From Pseudomonas linyingensis (GTDB taxonomy: Bacteria > Pseudomonadota > Gammaproteobacteria > Pseudomonadales > Pseudomonadaceae), in contig NZ_FNZE01000002.1 of the NCBI RefSeq assembly GCF_900109175.1, positions 186,001 to 250,000 of the forward strand: DNA of 64,000 nucleotides, in the 5' to 3' direction. The stretch's first letter is position 1, and each line of letters starts with the position of its first letter. The position numbers and the translations under genes were made by a program. Shown piece after piece: positions 55,383 to 64,000 of this stretch. The notes under the pieces were generated by a model. The model searched no databases. It saw nothing but the letters and a program-made list of their open reading frames with translations, and had not been told where the DNA came from.

Positions 55383-56837
55383 ATGAAACTCATCGTCAAA
55401 CCCTTCGCGGAAATCACCATCAAGAGCCGGCCGGTGCGCAAGCAGTTCATCCGCCAGCTCGGCAAGAACATCCGCACCGTGCTCCGGGACCTCGATCCCG
55501 CGCTGGAGGTTGCCGGTGAGTGGGACAACATCGAGCTGCAGACCGCGCTCAGCGATCCGCATGTGCTGGGCGAGATGCTCGAGCGCCTGCGCTGCACGCC
55601 GGGCATCGCCCACTTCCTCGAGGTGCACGAGTACCCGCTGGGCGACTTCGACGACGTCCTCGACAAGTGCAAGACCCATTTTGGTGCGCAACTGGCCGGC
55701 AAGATCTTCGCCGTGCGCTGCAAGCGCTCCGGCACCCACACGTTTTCCTCGGTCGAGCTGGCCACCTACGTCGGCAGCCGCCTGCGCCGCGAGTGCGGTG
55801 CCGCCGGCATCGATCTGAAGAACCCCGAGGTCGAGGTGCGCTTCGAGGCGCGCTACGACCGCCTGTACATCATCCATGCCCAGCACGACGGCATGGGCGG
55901 CTACCCGCTCGGCTCCATCGAGCAGACCCTGGTGCTGATGTCCGGCGGCTTCGACTCCACCGTGGCCTCCTACCAGATGATGCGCCGCGGCCTGCTCACC
56001 CACTTCTGCTTCTTCAACCTCGGCGGGCGCGCCCACGAGCTGGGGGTGATGGAAGTCGCCCACTACCTGTGGGAGAAGTTCGGTCGCTCGCACCGCGTGC
56101 TGTTCATCAGCGTGCCGTTCGAGGAAGTGGTCGGCGAGATCCTCGACAAGGTCGACAACAGCCACATGGGCGTGGTGCTCAAGCGCATGATGCTGCGCGC
56201 CGCCAGCCGTCTGGCCGAGGAGCTGCACATCGACGCGCTGGTCACCGGCGAGGCGATCTCCCAGGTGTCCAGCCAGACTCTGCCCAACCTGTCGGTGATC
56301 GACGCGGTGACCGACACCCTGGTGCTGCGTCCGCTGATCGCCGCCCACAAGCAGGACATCATCGACACCGCGACGGCGATCGGCACCGCCGAGTTCGCCA
56401 AGAACATGCCCGAATACTGCGGGGTGATCTCGGTCAACCCGACCACCCGCGCCAAGCGCGGGCGCGTCGAGCATGAAGAGAAGCACTTCGACATGGCCAT
56501 CCTCGAACGCGCCCTCGAGCGCGTGCGCAAGGTGACCATCGACAAGGTGATCGACGAACTGGGCGAGGATATCCAGGTCGAAGAGGTGCGCGAGGCCCTG
56601 TCCGGGCAGATCGTCCTCGACATCCGCCACCCGGATGCCGCCGAGGACGCCCCGCTGCTGCTGCCCGGCATCGAGGTGCAGGCCCTGCCGTTCTATGCGA
56701 TCAACAACCGTTTCAAGGAACTGGATGCCAATCGCCAGTACCTGCTGTACTGCGACAAGGGTGTGATGAGCCGCCTGCATGCCCACCACCTGCTCAACGA
56801 GGGGTATGCCAATGTGCGCGTTTATCGTCCGGCTTAA
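55383..56837 (+). CDS. thiI: tRNA 4-thiouridine synthase / thiamine sulfur transferase
   Basis: A 484-residue enzyme with a ferredoxin-like and THUMP N-terminal part (about 1-165), a PP-loop SGGFDST near 186-192, and a C-terminal rhodanese domain with the persulfide Cys457 in YCDKGVMS. It makes s4U8 in tRNA and supplies sulfur for the thiazole of thiamine. All catalytic parts are present. No THI-box riboswitch was seen upstream. Confidence 0.97.
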   Translation: MKLIVKPFAEITIKSRPVRKQFIRQLGKNIRTVLRDLDPALEVAGEWDNIELQTALSDPHVLGEMLERLRCTPGIAHFLEVHEYPLGDFDDVLDKCKTHFGAQLAGKIFAVRCKRSGTHTFSSVELATYVGSRLRRECGAAGIDLKNPEVEVRFEARYDRLYIIHAQHDGMGGYPLGSIEQTLVLMSGGFDSTVASYQMMRRGLLTHFCFFNLGGRAHELGVMEVAHYLWEKFGRSHRVLFISVPFEEVVGEILDKVDNSHMGVVLKRMMLRAASRLAEELHIDALVTGEAISQVSSQTLPNLSVIDAVTDTLVLRPLIAAHKQDIIDTATAIGTAEFAKNMPEYCGVISVNPTTRAKRGRVEHEEKHFDMAILERALERVRKVTIDKVIDELGEDIQVEEVREALSGQIVLDIRHPDAAEDAPLLLPGIEVQALPFYAINNRFKELDANRQYLLYCDKGVMSRLHAHHLLNEGYANVRVYRPA

Positions 56838-56978
56838 ACAGCCGGGCCTGCTGGGCGGCAGTATCCGTCACCGCCCTCCCGACTGCCGGCTGTCGCGTTA
56901 ATCAAGTTGTCGCCGGCAGTCGGGGATAATCCCCTCCGGCATCCGAATTCCAGCGTTATCTACCGAGAAGACCCACAA

Positions 56979-58799
56979 GTGATCGAAAATCTGCGCAATA
57001 TCGCCATCATCGCCCACGTCGACCATGGCAAGACCACCCTGGTAGACAAGCTGCTGCGCCTGTCCGGCACCCTGGACCGCAAAGAAGCGGAAAGCGAGCG
57101 CGTGATGGACTCCAACGACCAGGAAAAAGAGCGCGGCATCACCATTCTGGCGAAGAACACCGCGCTGAAGTGGAACGGCTACGACATCAACATCGTCGAC
57201 ACCCCCGGCCACGCCGACTTCGGTGGCGAAGTCGAGCGCGTGATGAGCATGGTCGACTCCGTGCTGCTGGTGGTCGACGCCCAGGACGGCCCGATGCCGC
57301 AGACCCGCTTCGTGACCCAGAAGGCGTTCAAGGCCGGCCTGCGTCCGATCGTGGTCATCAACAAGATCGACCGTCCGGGCGCGCGTCCGGACTGGGTGGT
57401 CGACCAGATCTTCGACCTGTTCGACAACCTCGGCGCCACCGACGAGCAGCTTGACTTCCCGATCGTCTACGCCAGTGCCCTGAACGGCATCGCCGGCATG
57501 GACCACGAGAAGATGGACGACAACATGGACGCGCTGTTCCAGGCGGTCATCGACCATGTGCCGGCGCCCGAGGTGGACGTCGACGGCGCGTTCCAAATGC
57601 AGATCTCCCAGCTGGACTACAACAGCTTCCTCGGCGTGATCGGCATCGGCCGCATCGCCCGCGGCAAGGTCAAGACCAACACCCCGGTGGTGGCGGTCGG
57701 CGCCGACGGCAAGAAGCGCAACGGTCGTGTCCTGAAGATCATGGGTCACTCCGGCCTGCAGCGCGTCGAAGTCGCCGAAGCCCAGGCCGGCGACATCGTC
57801 TGCGTCAGCGGCATGGACGAGCTGTACATCTCCGACACCCTGTGCGACCCGACCGCCGTCGAGGCCCTGCCGCCGCTGTCCGTCGACGAGCCGACCGTGA
57901 GCATGACCTTCCAGGTCAACGACTCGCCGTTCTGCGGCAAGGAAGGCAAGTTCGTCACCAGCCGCAACATCAAGGAGCGTCTGGAGAAGGAACTGCTGCA
58001 CAACGTCGCCCTGCGCGTCGTCCAGGGTGACGATGCCGACAAGTTCAAGGTCTCCGGCCGTGGCGAACTGCACCTGTCGGTGCTGATCGAGACCATGCGT
58101 CGCGAAGGCTTCGAGCTGGCCGTAGGCCGCCCGGAAGTGATCATCAAGGAAGTCGACGGCGAGAAGCAGGAGCCCTTCGAGAACGTCACCATCGACATCG
58201 AAGAGCAGCACCAGGGTCCGGTGATGGAGCAGATGGGCCTGCGCAAGGGCGATCTGACCAACATGGTGCCGGATGGCAAGGGTCGTATCCGTCTCGAGTA
58301 CACCGTACCGGCGCGCGGCCTGATCGGCTTCCGCAACAACTTCCTGACCATGACCTCGGGCAGCGGCATCCTGACCAGCACCTTCAGCCACTACGGCCCG
58401 GTCAAGGCTGGTGAAGTTGCTCACCGCCAGAACGGCGTGCTGGTCTCCATGGCCACCGGCAAGGCGCTGACCTACTCGCTGGAAACCCTGCAGGACCGCG
58501 GCAAGCTGTTCCTCGCCCCGGGCGACGAGATCTACGAAGGCCAGCTGGCCGGCATCAACAGCCGCGACAACGACCTGGTGATCAACCCCACCAAGGGCAA
58601 GAAGCTCGACAACATGCGCGCTTCCGGCAAGGACGAAACCATCGCCCTGGTTCCGCCGATCCGCTTCACCCTGGAACAGGCTCTGGAGTTCATCGACGAC
58701 GACGAACTGGTCGAAGTGACCCCGAAGTCGATCCGCCTGCGCAAGAAGTACCTGAACGAGAACGACCGCAAGCGTTACGAGCGCAGCAGCAAGCTGTAA
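56979..58799 (+). CDS. typA: Ribosome-associated GTPase TypA/BipA
   Basis: A 606-residue translational GTPase with G1 AHVDHGKTT (12-20), [10 protein letters not shown] (about 75-84), NKID (about 129), EF-G-like domains III and V and the C-terminal BipA domain. It aids ribosome assembly and stress adaptation. Start is GTG at 56979 (MIENLRNIA) because the family begins there and GAGAAG lies upstream; the in-frame codons before it are non-coding. A strong terminator follows. Confidence 0.96.
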   Translation: MIENLRNIAIIAHVDHGKTTLVDKLLRLSGTLDRKEAESERVMDSNDQEKERGITILAKNTALKWNGYDINIVDTPGHADFGGEVERVMSMVDSVLLVVDAQDGPMPQTRFVTQKAFKAGLRPIVVINKIDRPGARPDWVVDQIFDLFDNLGATDEQLDFPIVYASALNGIAGMDHEKMDDNMDALFQAVIDHVPAPEVDVDGAFQMQISQLDYNSFLGVIGIGRIARGKVKTNTPVVAVGADGKKRNGRVLKIMGHSGLQRVEVAEAQAGDIVCVSGMDELYISDTLCDPTAVEALPPLSVDEPTVSMTFQVNDSPFCGKEGKFVTSRNIKERLEKELLHNVALRVVQGDDADKFKVSGRGELHLSVLIETMRREGFELAVGRPEVIIKEVDGEKQEPFENVTIDIEEQHQGPVMEQMGLRKGDLTNMVPDGKGRIRLEYTVPARGLIGFRNNFLTMTSGSGILTSTFSHYGPVKAGEVAHRQNGVLVSMATGKALTYSLETLQDRGKLFLAPGDEIYEGQLAGINSRDNDLVINPTKGKKLDNMRASGKDETIALVPPIRFTLEQALEFIDDDELVEVTPKSIRLRKKYLNENDRKRYERSSKL

Positions 58800-58824
58800 T
58801 GCGCTGAGCGGTCCGTAGTGCAAA

Positions 58825-58857
58825 ACCCCCGTCGGCGTGAGCCGGCGGGGGTTTTTT
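58825..58857 (+). terminator. Rho-independent terminator of typA
   Basis: GC stem of about 11 bp (58826-58836 / 58841-58851) with a GTGA loop and six T. Confidence 0.92.
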
Positions 58858-59017
58858 GTGGTGGCCGGATAAGGGGGCGTGGATTGTTGCGCCTCACGTA
58901 AAACAGGCTTCTCAACTTGAGCATTTTTCCCTCCCGGTGCCAGGCGGACAATACGTCCATGCCCGAGAGCGAACCAGCAGTCGGGCGCTGCTTTCCACCC
59001 AAGAGGTCGAGTTGCTC

Positions 59018-59272
59018 ATGAAATCCAAAGCCCTGTTCCTGACCGTCATGCTGGCCTCCACCGGGGCCTTCGCCGCCGAGGCTTCGGCTGGCAACGACGT
59101 GCAGGCGACCCAGTACACCTACGGCATGAATCTGGATGTCGCCGAGGTGATCGCCATCCAGGAAGCGCCCCACGCGCGCTGCGAACTGGTGCCGACCGAG
59201 ATGACCTACCGTGATTCCCAGGGTCAGGTGAAGTCCATCAGCTACACCAAGCTGGACATGTACTGCGAGTAA
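59018..59272 (+). CDS. Small DUF2790-domain exported protein
   Basis: An 84-residue protein with signal peptide (cut near AFA-AEA, residue 18) and the DUF2790 pattern (YTYGMNLDVAEVI, CELVPTEMTYRDSQG, LDMYCE). The two cysteines may form a disulfide in the periplasm. Such proteins are largely confined to Pseudomonas and often respond to metals or stress, but their job is not known. GAGG lies upstream of the ATG; a longer in-frame reading begins inside the typA terminator and is rejected. Confidence 0.85.
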   Translation: MKSKALFLTVMLASTGAFAAEASAGNDVQATQYTYGMNLDVAEVIAIQEAPHARCELVPTEMTYRDSQGQVKSISYTKLDMYCE

Positions 59273-59357
59273 GGCGGTGTTTGCTAGTCCGCTTCGTTGC
59301 AAGTTTCTCCACGGAGTGCCCCTGGGAAGTCTTGTCGGCTTCTCTACGCTCCCTGTT

Positions 59358-59386
59358 AGGCAGACTCTGTGAGTCTGCCTTTTTTT
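59358..59386 (+). terminator. Rho-independent terminator of the DUF2790 gene
   Basis: Perfect 9-bp stem (59358-59366 / 59372-59380), loop of five bases, then a T-run. Confidence 0.9.
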
Positions 59387-59571
59387 ATTTCAGCCTCAGG
59401 GAAGAACCGTAGGGGACAGGGATGATCGCCACGGCCCAGCCATGCCCGGCGCCGATTCTGCGGGTGAGTGTGGCGGGCCTGCTGGCCGCGGGAGCCGCTG
59501 CGCTATGCTGGCGCGGCAGGTCCGCCACGGCGGGGATCGGTCCCACTCATGTTGCGGAGGTGGTTTTTCCC

Positions 59572-60507
59572 ATGGATATCCTGCAGGCCATGCGCGTGTT
59601 TACCCGGGTCACCGACAGCGGCAGCTTCACCGCCGCTGCCCAGGTGCTCGGGCTGTCCACCGCCCAGGTGTCGCGGCTGGTGTCCGAGCTGGAGGCCAGC
59701 CTGAGCACGCGGCTGCTCTATCGCACTACCCGCCGGCTGCGCCTGACCGAGGCGGGCGAGCGCTACCTGCAGCGCTGCCGGGAGATCCTCGCCCAGGTCG
59801 AAGAGGCTGCCGCCGAGGCCAGTGGCGCCCACCTCACGCCCCGCGGGCGTCTGCGCGTGCATGCCTTCACCGGGATGGGCACCCAGTACCTGGTGCCGCT
59901 GGTGGCGCGCTACACCGAGCGCTATCCGCAGGTCGACGTCGACCTCACCCTGTCGCAGCGCACCCCCGACCTGCTCGAGGAAGGCCACGACGTGCTGATC
60001 ACCCACTCCCGCGAGCTGCCCGACTCCGATCTGGTCGCCCAGCGCCTAGGCAGTATCTACAGCGTGGTGTGTGCCGCGCCGGCCTATCTGCGCGAGCGCG
60101 GCGTGCCGCAGTGCCCCGAGCAGCTGCGCGAGCACCGCTGCCTGCGCCTGGTTGACCCGGTGTATCCGGGCGACTGGGTGTTCGAGCGCGAGGGCGAGAT
60201 GCAGGTGATCAGCCCCGGACAGACCTTCCAGGTCAATGTCTCCGAGGCGATGGTGCAGGCCGCGGTGGCCGGCATGGGCGTCTGCCTGCTGCCCAGCTTT
60301 GTGGCCGCCAAGGCGCTGCGCGAAGGCGGCATGGTGCGCCTGCTGCCTGAATGGCAGCTGCACGAGCGCAACCTCTACGCGCTGTATTCGTCGCGGCGCT
60401 TCCTCGATGCCAAGATCAAGACCTGGGTCGAACTGCTCAAGGTCGATTTGCCGCGGATCCTCGAGCGCGACAGCGCCGATCTGGACAATCCCGCCTACTG
60501 GGCCTGA
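59572..60507 (+). CDS. LysR-family transcriptional regulator
   Basis: A 311-residue LysR regulator with an N-terminal winged helix-turn-helix (SFTAAAQVLGLSTAQVSRLV) and a periplasmic-binding-type effector domain. It belongs to the AaeR/PA-type group often found beside efflux genes. The ATG at 59572 has GGAGG upstream; codons before it look non-coding. Its end overlaps the end of the convergent HlyD-like gene by 13 bases. It probably controls that efflux operon in response to an aromatic acid, by analogy with AaeR. Confidence 0.88.
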   Translation: MDILQAMRVFTRVTDSGSFTAAAQVLGLSTAQVSRLVSELEASLSTRLLYRTTRRLRLTEAGERYLQRCREILAQVEEAAAEASGAHLTPRGRLRVHAFTGMGTQYLVPLVARYTERYPQVDVDLTLSQRTPDLLEEGHDVLITHSRELPDSDLVAQRLGSIYSVVCAAPAYLRERGVPQCPEQLREHRCLRLVDPVYPGDWVFEREGEMQVISPGQTFQVNVSEAMVQAAVAGMGVCLLPSFVAAKALREGGMVRLLPEWQLHERNLYALYSSRRFLDAKIKTWVELLKVDLPRILERDSADLDNPAYWA

Positions 60508-61376
60508 GCCGGCGCGCCGGCCGGTTTGACGATCACCGTGCAGGTGATCCCGGCGGCCAGCAGCACGCCGTCGGGCACCCGGTCGATGCTGATGCGCACC
60601 GGCACCCGCTGGGCCAGGCGTACCCAGTTGAAGGTCGGGTTGACGTCGGCGATCAGCTCGCGGCTCTGCGGGTTGTCGCGGTCGTAGATGGCGCGGGCGA
60701 TGCTATCGATATGGCCCTCGAGTAGCTGGCCGCTCATCAGCTGCATTTCCACCGCATCGCCGACCCTGAGCAGCGGCAGCTTGGTTTCCTCGAAGTAGCC
60801 GTAGACCCAGTAGGAGTGGCGGTCGACCACCGCCAGCTGCGCCGCGCCGGCCTCGGCGTAGTCGCCGGGGCGCACCGACAGGTTGGTCACGTAGCCGTCC
60901 ACCGGCGCCAGCACGCGGGTGCGTGCCAGATCCAACTCGGCTTTCTCCAGCAGCACCTGCGCCTGGCGGTATTCGGCGCGGGCGGCCGCGGCGGCGTTGC
61001 TGGCGTCGTCGCGGTCCTCGCGTGAGACCACCTGCTCGTCCAGGGCCAGGCGGCGTTCGGCGTTCTGCTCGCGCATCGCCAGGCTGGCCTGGCGCGCGGC
61101 GAGCTGGGCCTTGGCCTCTTCGACAGCCAGCTGGTAGCGCGCCGGGTCGATGCGCAGCAGCAGGTCGCCCTTCTGCACCGCCTGGTTGTCGCGTACCGGC
61201 ACCTCCAGCACCAGCCCGGCGACGTCCGGTGCCACCGTGACCACGTCGGCGCGCACGCGCCCGTCGCGGGTCCACGGCGATTCCATGTAGTTGACCCACA
61301 GGCTGCGGCCGAGCCACAGGGCGGCGGCCACCACGCTCAGGGTGGCGAGAAAGCTGATGATCGATTGACGGGACAT
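60495..61376 (-). CDS. HlyD/AaeA-like membrane-fusion protein
   Basis: A 293-residue periplasmic adaptor with one N-terminal transmembrane helix (about 8-25), a lipoyl/hairpin region split by a coiled coil (about 75-140) and a beta-barrel end (WGYVTNLSVRPG-like segment reads DGYVTNLSVRPGDY here). It links the inner-membrane FUSC protein to an outer-membrane channel. Last gene of the operon OMF-FUSC-DUF1656-HlyD. Confidence 0.9.
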   Translation of the reverse strand: MSRQSIISFLATLSVVAAALWLGRSLWVNYMESPWTRDGRVRADVVTVAPDVAGLVLEVPVRDNQAVQKGDLLLRIDPARYQLAVEEAKAQLAARQASLAMREQNAERRLALDEQVVSREDRDDASNAAAAARAEYRQAQVLLEKAELDLARTRVLAPVDGYVTNLSVRPGDYAEAGAAQLAVVDRHSYWVYGYFEETKLPLLRVGDAVEMQLMSGQLLEGHIDSIARAIYDRDNPQSRELIADVNPTFNWVRLAQRVPVRISIDRVPDGVLLAAGITCTVIVKPAGAPAQAQ

Positions 61377-61390
61377 GGGCGGCCTCGGGC

Positions 61391-61606
61391 TCAGGGATGG
61401 ACGATCAGGGCGAGGCCGGCGAACACGCAGGCGAACAGGCTGATGCGCAGCAGGATCGGGTGCCAGACGTGGCGGTAGACGCCGAGCCCGGCGAGCAGGC
61501 GGTCGAGGCCCCAGCTCAGCAGCATGGCGAGCAGGAACAGCGCGCCGACGGTGGGCAGCAGCACGCCGTGGAAGACGATCTCGCGCGGCAGGTGATCAGG
61601 CAGCAT
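61391..61606 (-). CDS. DUF1656 (AaeX-like) membrane protein
   Basis: A 71-residue protein with two transmembrane helices, the DUF1656 start PREIVFHGVLLP. Small proteins of this type always sit between the FUSC and HlyD genes of AaeAB-like pumps; their role is not known. Its start overlaps the end of the FUSC gene by 11 bases. Confidence 0.9.
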   Translation of the reverse strand: MLPDHLPREIVFHGVLLPTVGALFLLAMLLSWGLDRLLAGLGVYRHVWHPILLRISLFACVFAGLALIVHP

Positions 61607-63758
61607 GGGCGGCTCCGGGGCGGGGCAGGCGCTCGGCCAGCGGCGAGTGTGGGTCGAGCAGGGCGGTGCGGATGAAGTGCAGGTAGCTTTCCAGACGGCG
61701 CAGCGGCGAGCTGGCGAAGTGCGGCGCACGCGCCTCGGGGGTGCGCCGCACGGCGTCGATGGCCAGCTCGACCTGGGCCAGCGTCTGGCTCAGGTGGGCT
61801 GGCGTGGGATTGGCGAACAGGCGCACCAGCGCCGCGGCGAGGGCGTCGAAGGCGCGCCGCCAGGCGGTGCCCTCGGCATAGCTGGACTCGTCCGGCAGCC
61901 TGGCCTTCTCCTGGCGCAGCTCGATCACCGCGTGGCCGATCTCCAGCACCAGAGTCATCCAGCGCAGCAGGTCGCGCTGCACTGCGGGGTGGCCGGCGGC
62001 GAGGTCGTGGGCCTGGGTCAGCAGGTCGCGGGTCGAGCTGTCGAACCCGGCGGCCAGGCCCTTGAGCGGCGCGCGCAGCGCATGCACCACGCGGCGGCGC
62101 AGGTCGCGTTCCAGGTGGCGCCACAGCCACGGGCGGTTGGGCGGCAGCACGCAGGCCATCACCACCGCGACCAGCAACTGCGACAGCACCAGGGCGATGT
62201 AGTTGTTGAGCAGGGTGGCCGGGTCGTGGACGCTGAGATTGGCAGGGATGGTGCCGAAGCCGAACAGGATCAGCAGGCCCAGGCCGTAGCCGGCCCAGCC
62301 CGGCCGGGTGGCCAGATACAGGCCGAACAGGAACACCGGTGTCACCGCCAAGGCAAGCATGGGGAAGCCGCTGATCCGCGGGAACACCAGAAAGCTCTCG
62401 ACGAAGCCCAGCAGCGCGGCGAGGCAGGTGCCGCCGGCCATCTGCAGGGCCATGCGCGCCGGATTGGGCGAGGCCGAGCACAGCGCGCCGATGATCACCG
62501 CGGTGATCAGGAACATGTTGCCGCTGGGCCAGGCGGTCTGCAGCCAGAGGGCGCTGCCCAGGCCGCTCAGCAGCAACATGCGCAGGGCGGCGGCGGCGAC
62601 GGCGAGGCGGTTGGCGCGCGGCGCGAAGCGCTCGCTCCAGCGCTCGCGTGCATGGCGGGTCGGCGCCAGCGCGGCGTGGGTCTGCGCGTAGTCGAGCAGG
62701 TCGTCGGCGAGGCGGTAGAGCAGTTCGGCGGCGGTGTCGAAGTCCAGGCGCAGCGGGCTGTCCGGCGCCAGGGCGTCCAGTGCGGTGCGCGCCTGGCGGA
62801 TCAGCGGCATCAGCTGCGCGCGATAGTCCTCCAGTTGCGCGGCCAGTTCGGCGGCGCCGGGGATGTCCAGGTTGCGCTGGCGCCAGGGGGCGAGCAGCGC
62901 GCTCAGGCTGTCCAGGCAGGGGGCGAAGGCGTCCAGGGCCAGGCTGTCGCCCTGGCCGCGCAGGCGCTCGAGCAGCTGCTGCAGGGCGTGGAAGCGGCTG
63001 GTCATGGCCATGAAGTCGTGGTTCAGGCGGGTCAGGCGGCCCATGCGCAGGTTGAGCTGCGGGTCGTCGTAGCCGCTCATGCTGCGCAGGGTTTCCAGGC
63101 GAACGGTGTGCGCGGCGAGGCGCGCCTGGGCGTCCTCGAAGGCGGCGCGGTCGCCGCCGGGCAGGTGCGTCACGACCACCGCGGCGAAGTCGCCGAAGCG
63201 TCGGGCGACCGCCTGGCGCATGGCGGTACCGGTGGTCTGCGGCAGGATGGCGGCGCTGAACACCGAGCAGCACAGCACGCCGAGGCCGATCTCCAGCACC
63301 CGCCACAGCGCCTGGAGGAAGGCGGTCTCCGGGTGCTGGATGGCGGTGAGGCTGACCAGGGTGGCGGTGTAGCCGGCCAGCACGCAGCTGTAGCTACGCA
63401 GATCGCGGTAGCGCGCCGCGCCGGCGGTGCACAGAGCGACCCAGACCGCCATGCCGCCGAGGAACAGCACCGGCTCCTGGTTGAACAGGGCGATCAGCGG
63501 CAGCATGGCCAGCAGGCCGATCAGCGTGCCGAGCAGGCGGTGCAGGCCCTTGGCGATCACCTGGCCGCTCTGCGGCTGCATGACGATGAACACCGCCATC
63601 ACCGCGGTGCTCGGCTGCGGCATGTCGAGGCGCATGGCCAGCCACAGGGTGGTCAGCGCCGCCGCCAGCATCTTGAAGATGAAGATCCAGCTCAGGCCCT
63701 CGCTGCGCGCCCACACGCCCAGCTCGTGGCGCAGGCCGTGGCTGCCGGCGTGGCTCAT
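61596..63758 (-). CDS. FUSC-family (AaeB-like) efflux transporter
   Basis: A 720-residue inner-membrane protein with two hydrophobic blocks (about 25-165 and 370-520), each with a FUSC pattern (PQPSTAVMAVFIVMQPQSGQV in the first, shown in part), and two long soluble helical regions. AaeB exports p-hydroxybenzoate and similar aromatic acids, so this pump may relieve toxicity from aromatic intermediates. Start ATG overlaps the upstream OMF gene by four bases. Confidence 0.92.
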   Translation of the reverse strand: MSHAGSHGLRHELGVWARSEGLSWIFIFKMLAAALTTLWLAMRLDMPQPSTAVMAVFIVMQPQSGQVIAKGLHRLLGTLIGLLAMLPLIALFNQEPVLFLGGMAVWVALCTAGAARYRDLRSYSCVLAGYTATLVSLTAIQHPETAFLQALWRVLEIGLGVLCCSVFSAAILPQTTGTAMRQAVARRFGDFAAVVVTHLPGGDRAAFEDAQARLAAHTVRLETLRSMSGYDDPQLNLRMGRLTRLNHDFMAMTSRFHALQQLLERLRGQGDSLALDAFAPCLDSLSALLAPWRQRNLDIPGAAELAAQLEDYRAQLMPLIRQARTALDALAPDSPLRLDFDTAAELLYRLADDLLDYAQTHAALAPTRHARERWSERFAPRANRLAVAAAALRMLLLSGLGSALWLQTAWPSGNMFLITAVIIGALCSASPNPARMALQMAGGTCLAALLGFVESFLVFPRISGFPMLALAVTPVFLFGLYLATRPGWAGYGLGLLILFGFGTIPANLSVHDPATLLNNYIALVLSQLLVAVVMACVLPPNRPWLWRHLERDLRRRVVHALRAPLKGLAAGFDSSTRDLLTQAHDLAAGHPAVQRDLLRWMTLVLEIGHAVIELRQEKARLPDESSYAEGTAWRRAFDALAAALVRLFANPTPAHLSQTLAQVELAIDAVRRTPEARAPHFASSPLRRLESYLHFIRTALLDPHSPLAERLPRPGAAHAA

Positions 63759-64000
63759 CGCGGCGCCGCTCCGCCATGGGCGAGCGGCACACTGTGCGGT
63801 TCGAGCAGGTGCTCGGCGGGGCTGCGCTGCGGATCGAGCAGGCCGCCGCCGAGGGCGGCCATCAGCTCGGCGTGGGCGGCCAGGCGCGCCGCCCTGACCT
63901 GCTGCTGCACGCGCTGCTGGTCGAACAGGCGGGTCTGCGCCTCAAGCACGGCGAGGTAGTCGGTCAGCCCGCCGCGCCAGGCCCGCTCGGCGATGCGCCA
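63755..64000 (-). CDS. Outer-membrane factor of efflux pump, C-terminal part
   Basis: Only the last 81 codons lie in the window. The frame enters from the right edge and reads GLTDYLAVLEAQTRLFDQQ, the C-terminal helix pattern of TolC/NodT-type lipoproteins. It completes the tripartite pump with the FUSC and HlyD-like proteins. The start lies outside the window. Confidence 0.85.
   Translation of the reverse strand, partial: WRIAERAWRGGLTDYLAVLEAQTRLFDQQRVQQQVRAARLAAHAELMAALGGGLLDPQRSPAEHLLEPHSVPLAHGGAAPR

Noticed and set aside
61605-63959. A 784-codon frame on the plus strand
   Set aside because: It is antisense to the FUSC transporter and efflux genes, whose families are clear.

Overview
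The window is high-GC, gene-dense gamma-proteobacterial chromosome and almost certainly comes from Pseudomonas in the broad sense. From memory, two blocks follow Pseudomonas aeruginosa gene order: glcB / rarD / srkA-like / comF / bioBFHCD / two acyl-CoA dehydrogenases, and ntrC-ntrB / DUF4124 genes / glnA / thiI / typA. A GacA-controlled RsmY-type small RNA and sigma-54/NtrC promoters also point to Pseudomonas. I saw no phage, insertion sequence, CRISPR, tRNA or rRNA.

Layout. 0-6 kb: two paralogous cNMP/CBS/nucleotidyltransferase (DUF294) proteins around a DnaQ-like exonuclease, then a periplasmic glutathione-peroxidase-like protein. 6-10 kb: malate synthase G, an 0.85 kb gene-free stretch rich in DnaA-box-like nonamers, and rarD. 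10-21 kb: srkA-like kinase, a zinc-ribbon membrane protein, comF, the biotin operon bioBFHCD and two acyl-CoA dehydrogenases, with two copies of a long hairpin repeat; then the rsmY-like RNA gene and a hexanucleotide repeat.

21-42 kb is the unusual part: an amine-catabolism island. It holds two FeaR-type AraC regulators, an APC permease, a PuuB-like FAD amine oxidase with a cupin, a porin-arylsulfatase-octaheme cytochrome operon, a second porin, an orphan polyamine-type binding protein divergent from a FeaB-like aldehyde dehydrogenase, and an operon for a Tat-exported flavin amine oxidase, a cytochrome c, a SnoaL-like protein, a third porin and a lone TatA. Five intergenic regions carry paired copies of one motif, TGGCAG-N7-CAAG, spaced 21-22 bp and about 22 bp upstream of a -10-like element. 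Read together, seven promoters appear to form one regulon run by a single AraC-type activator. Next to it lie tyrS with a tyrosine-codon leader peptide, hpaC, hpaB and a LuxR regulator. The simplest reading is uptake and oxidation of an aromatic amine such as tyramine or dopamine, possibly sulfated, through the aldehyde and hydroxyphenylacetate to homoprotocatechuate; this substrate is inferred, not shown.

48-64 kb: an MFS exporter, ntrC/ntrB with a sigma-54-type promoter, two DUF4124 proteins, glnA with a clear sigma-54/NtrC control region, thiI, typA, a small DUF2790 protein, a LysR regulator, and an AaeAB-like aromatic-acid efflux operon that runs off the right edge.
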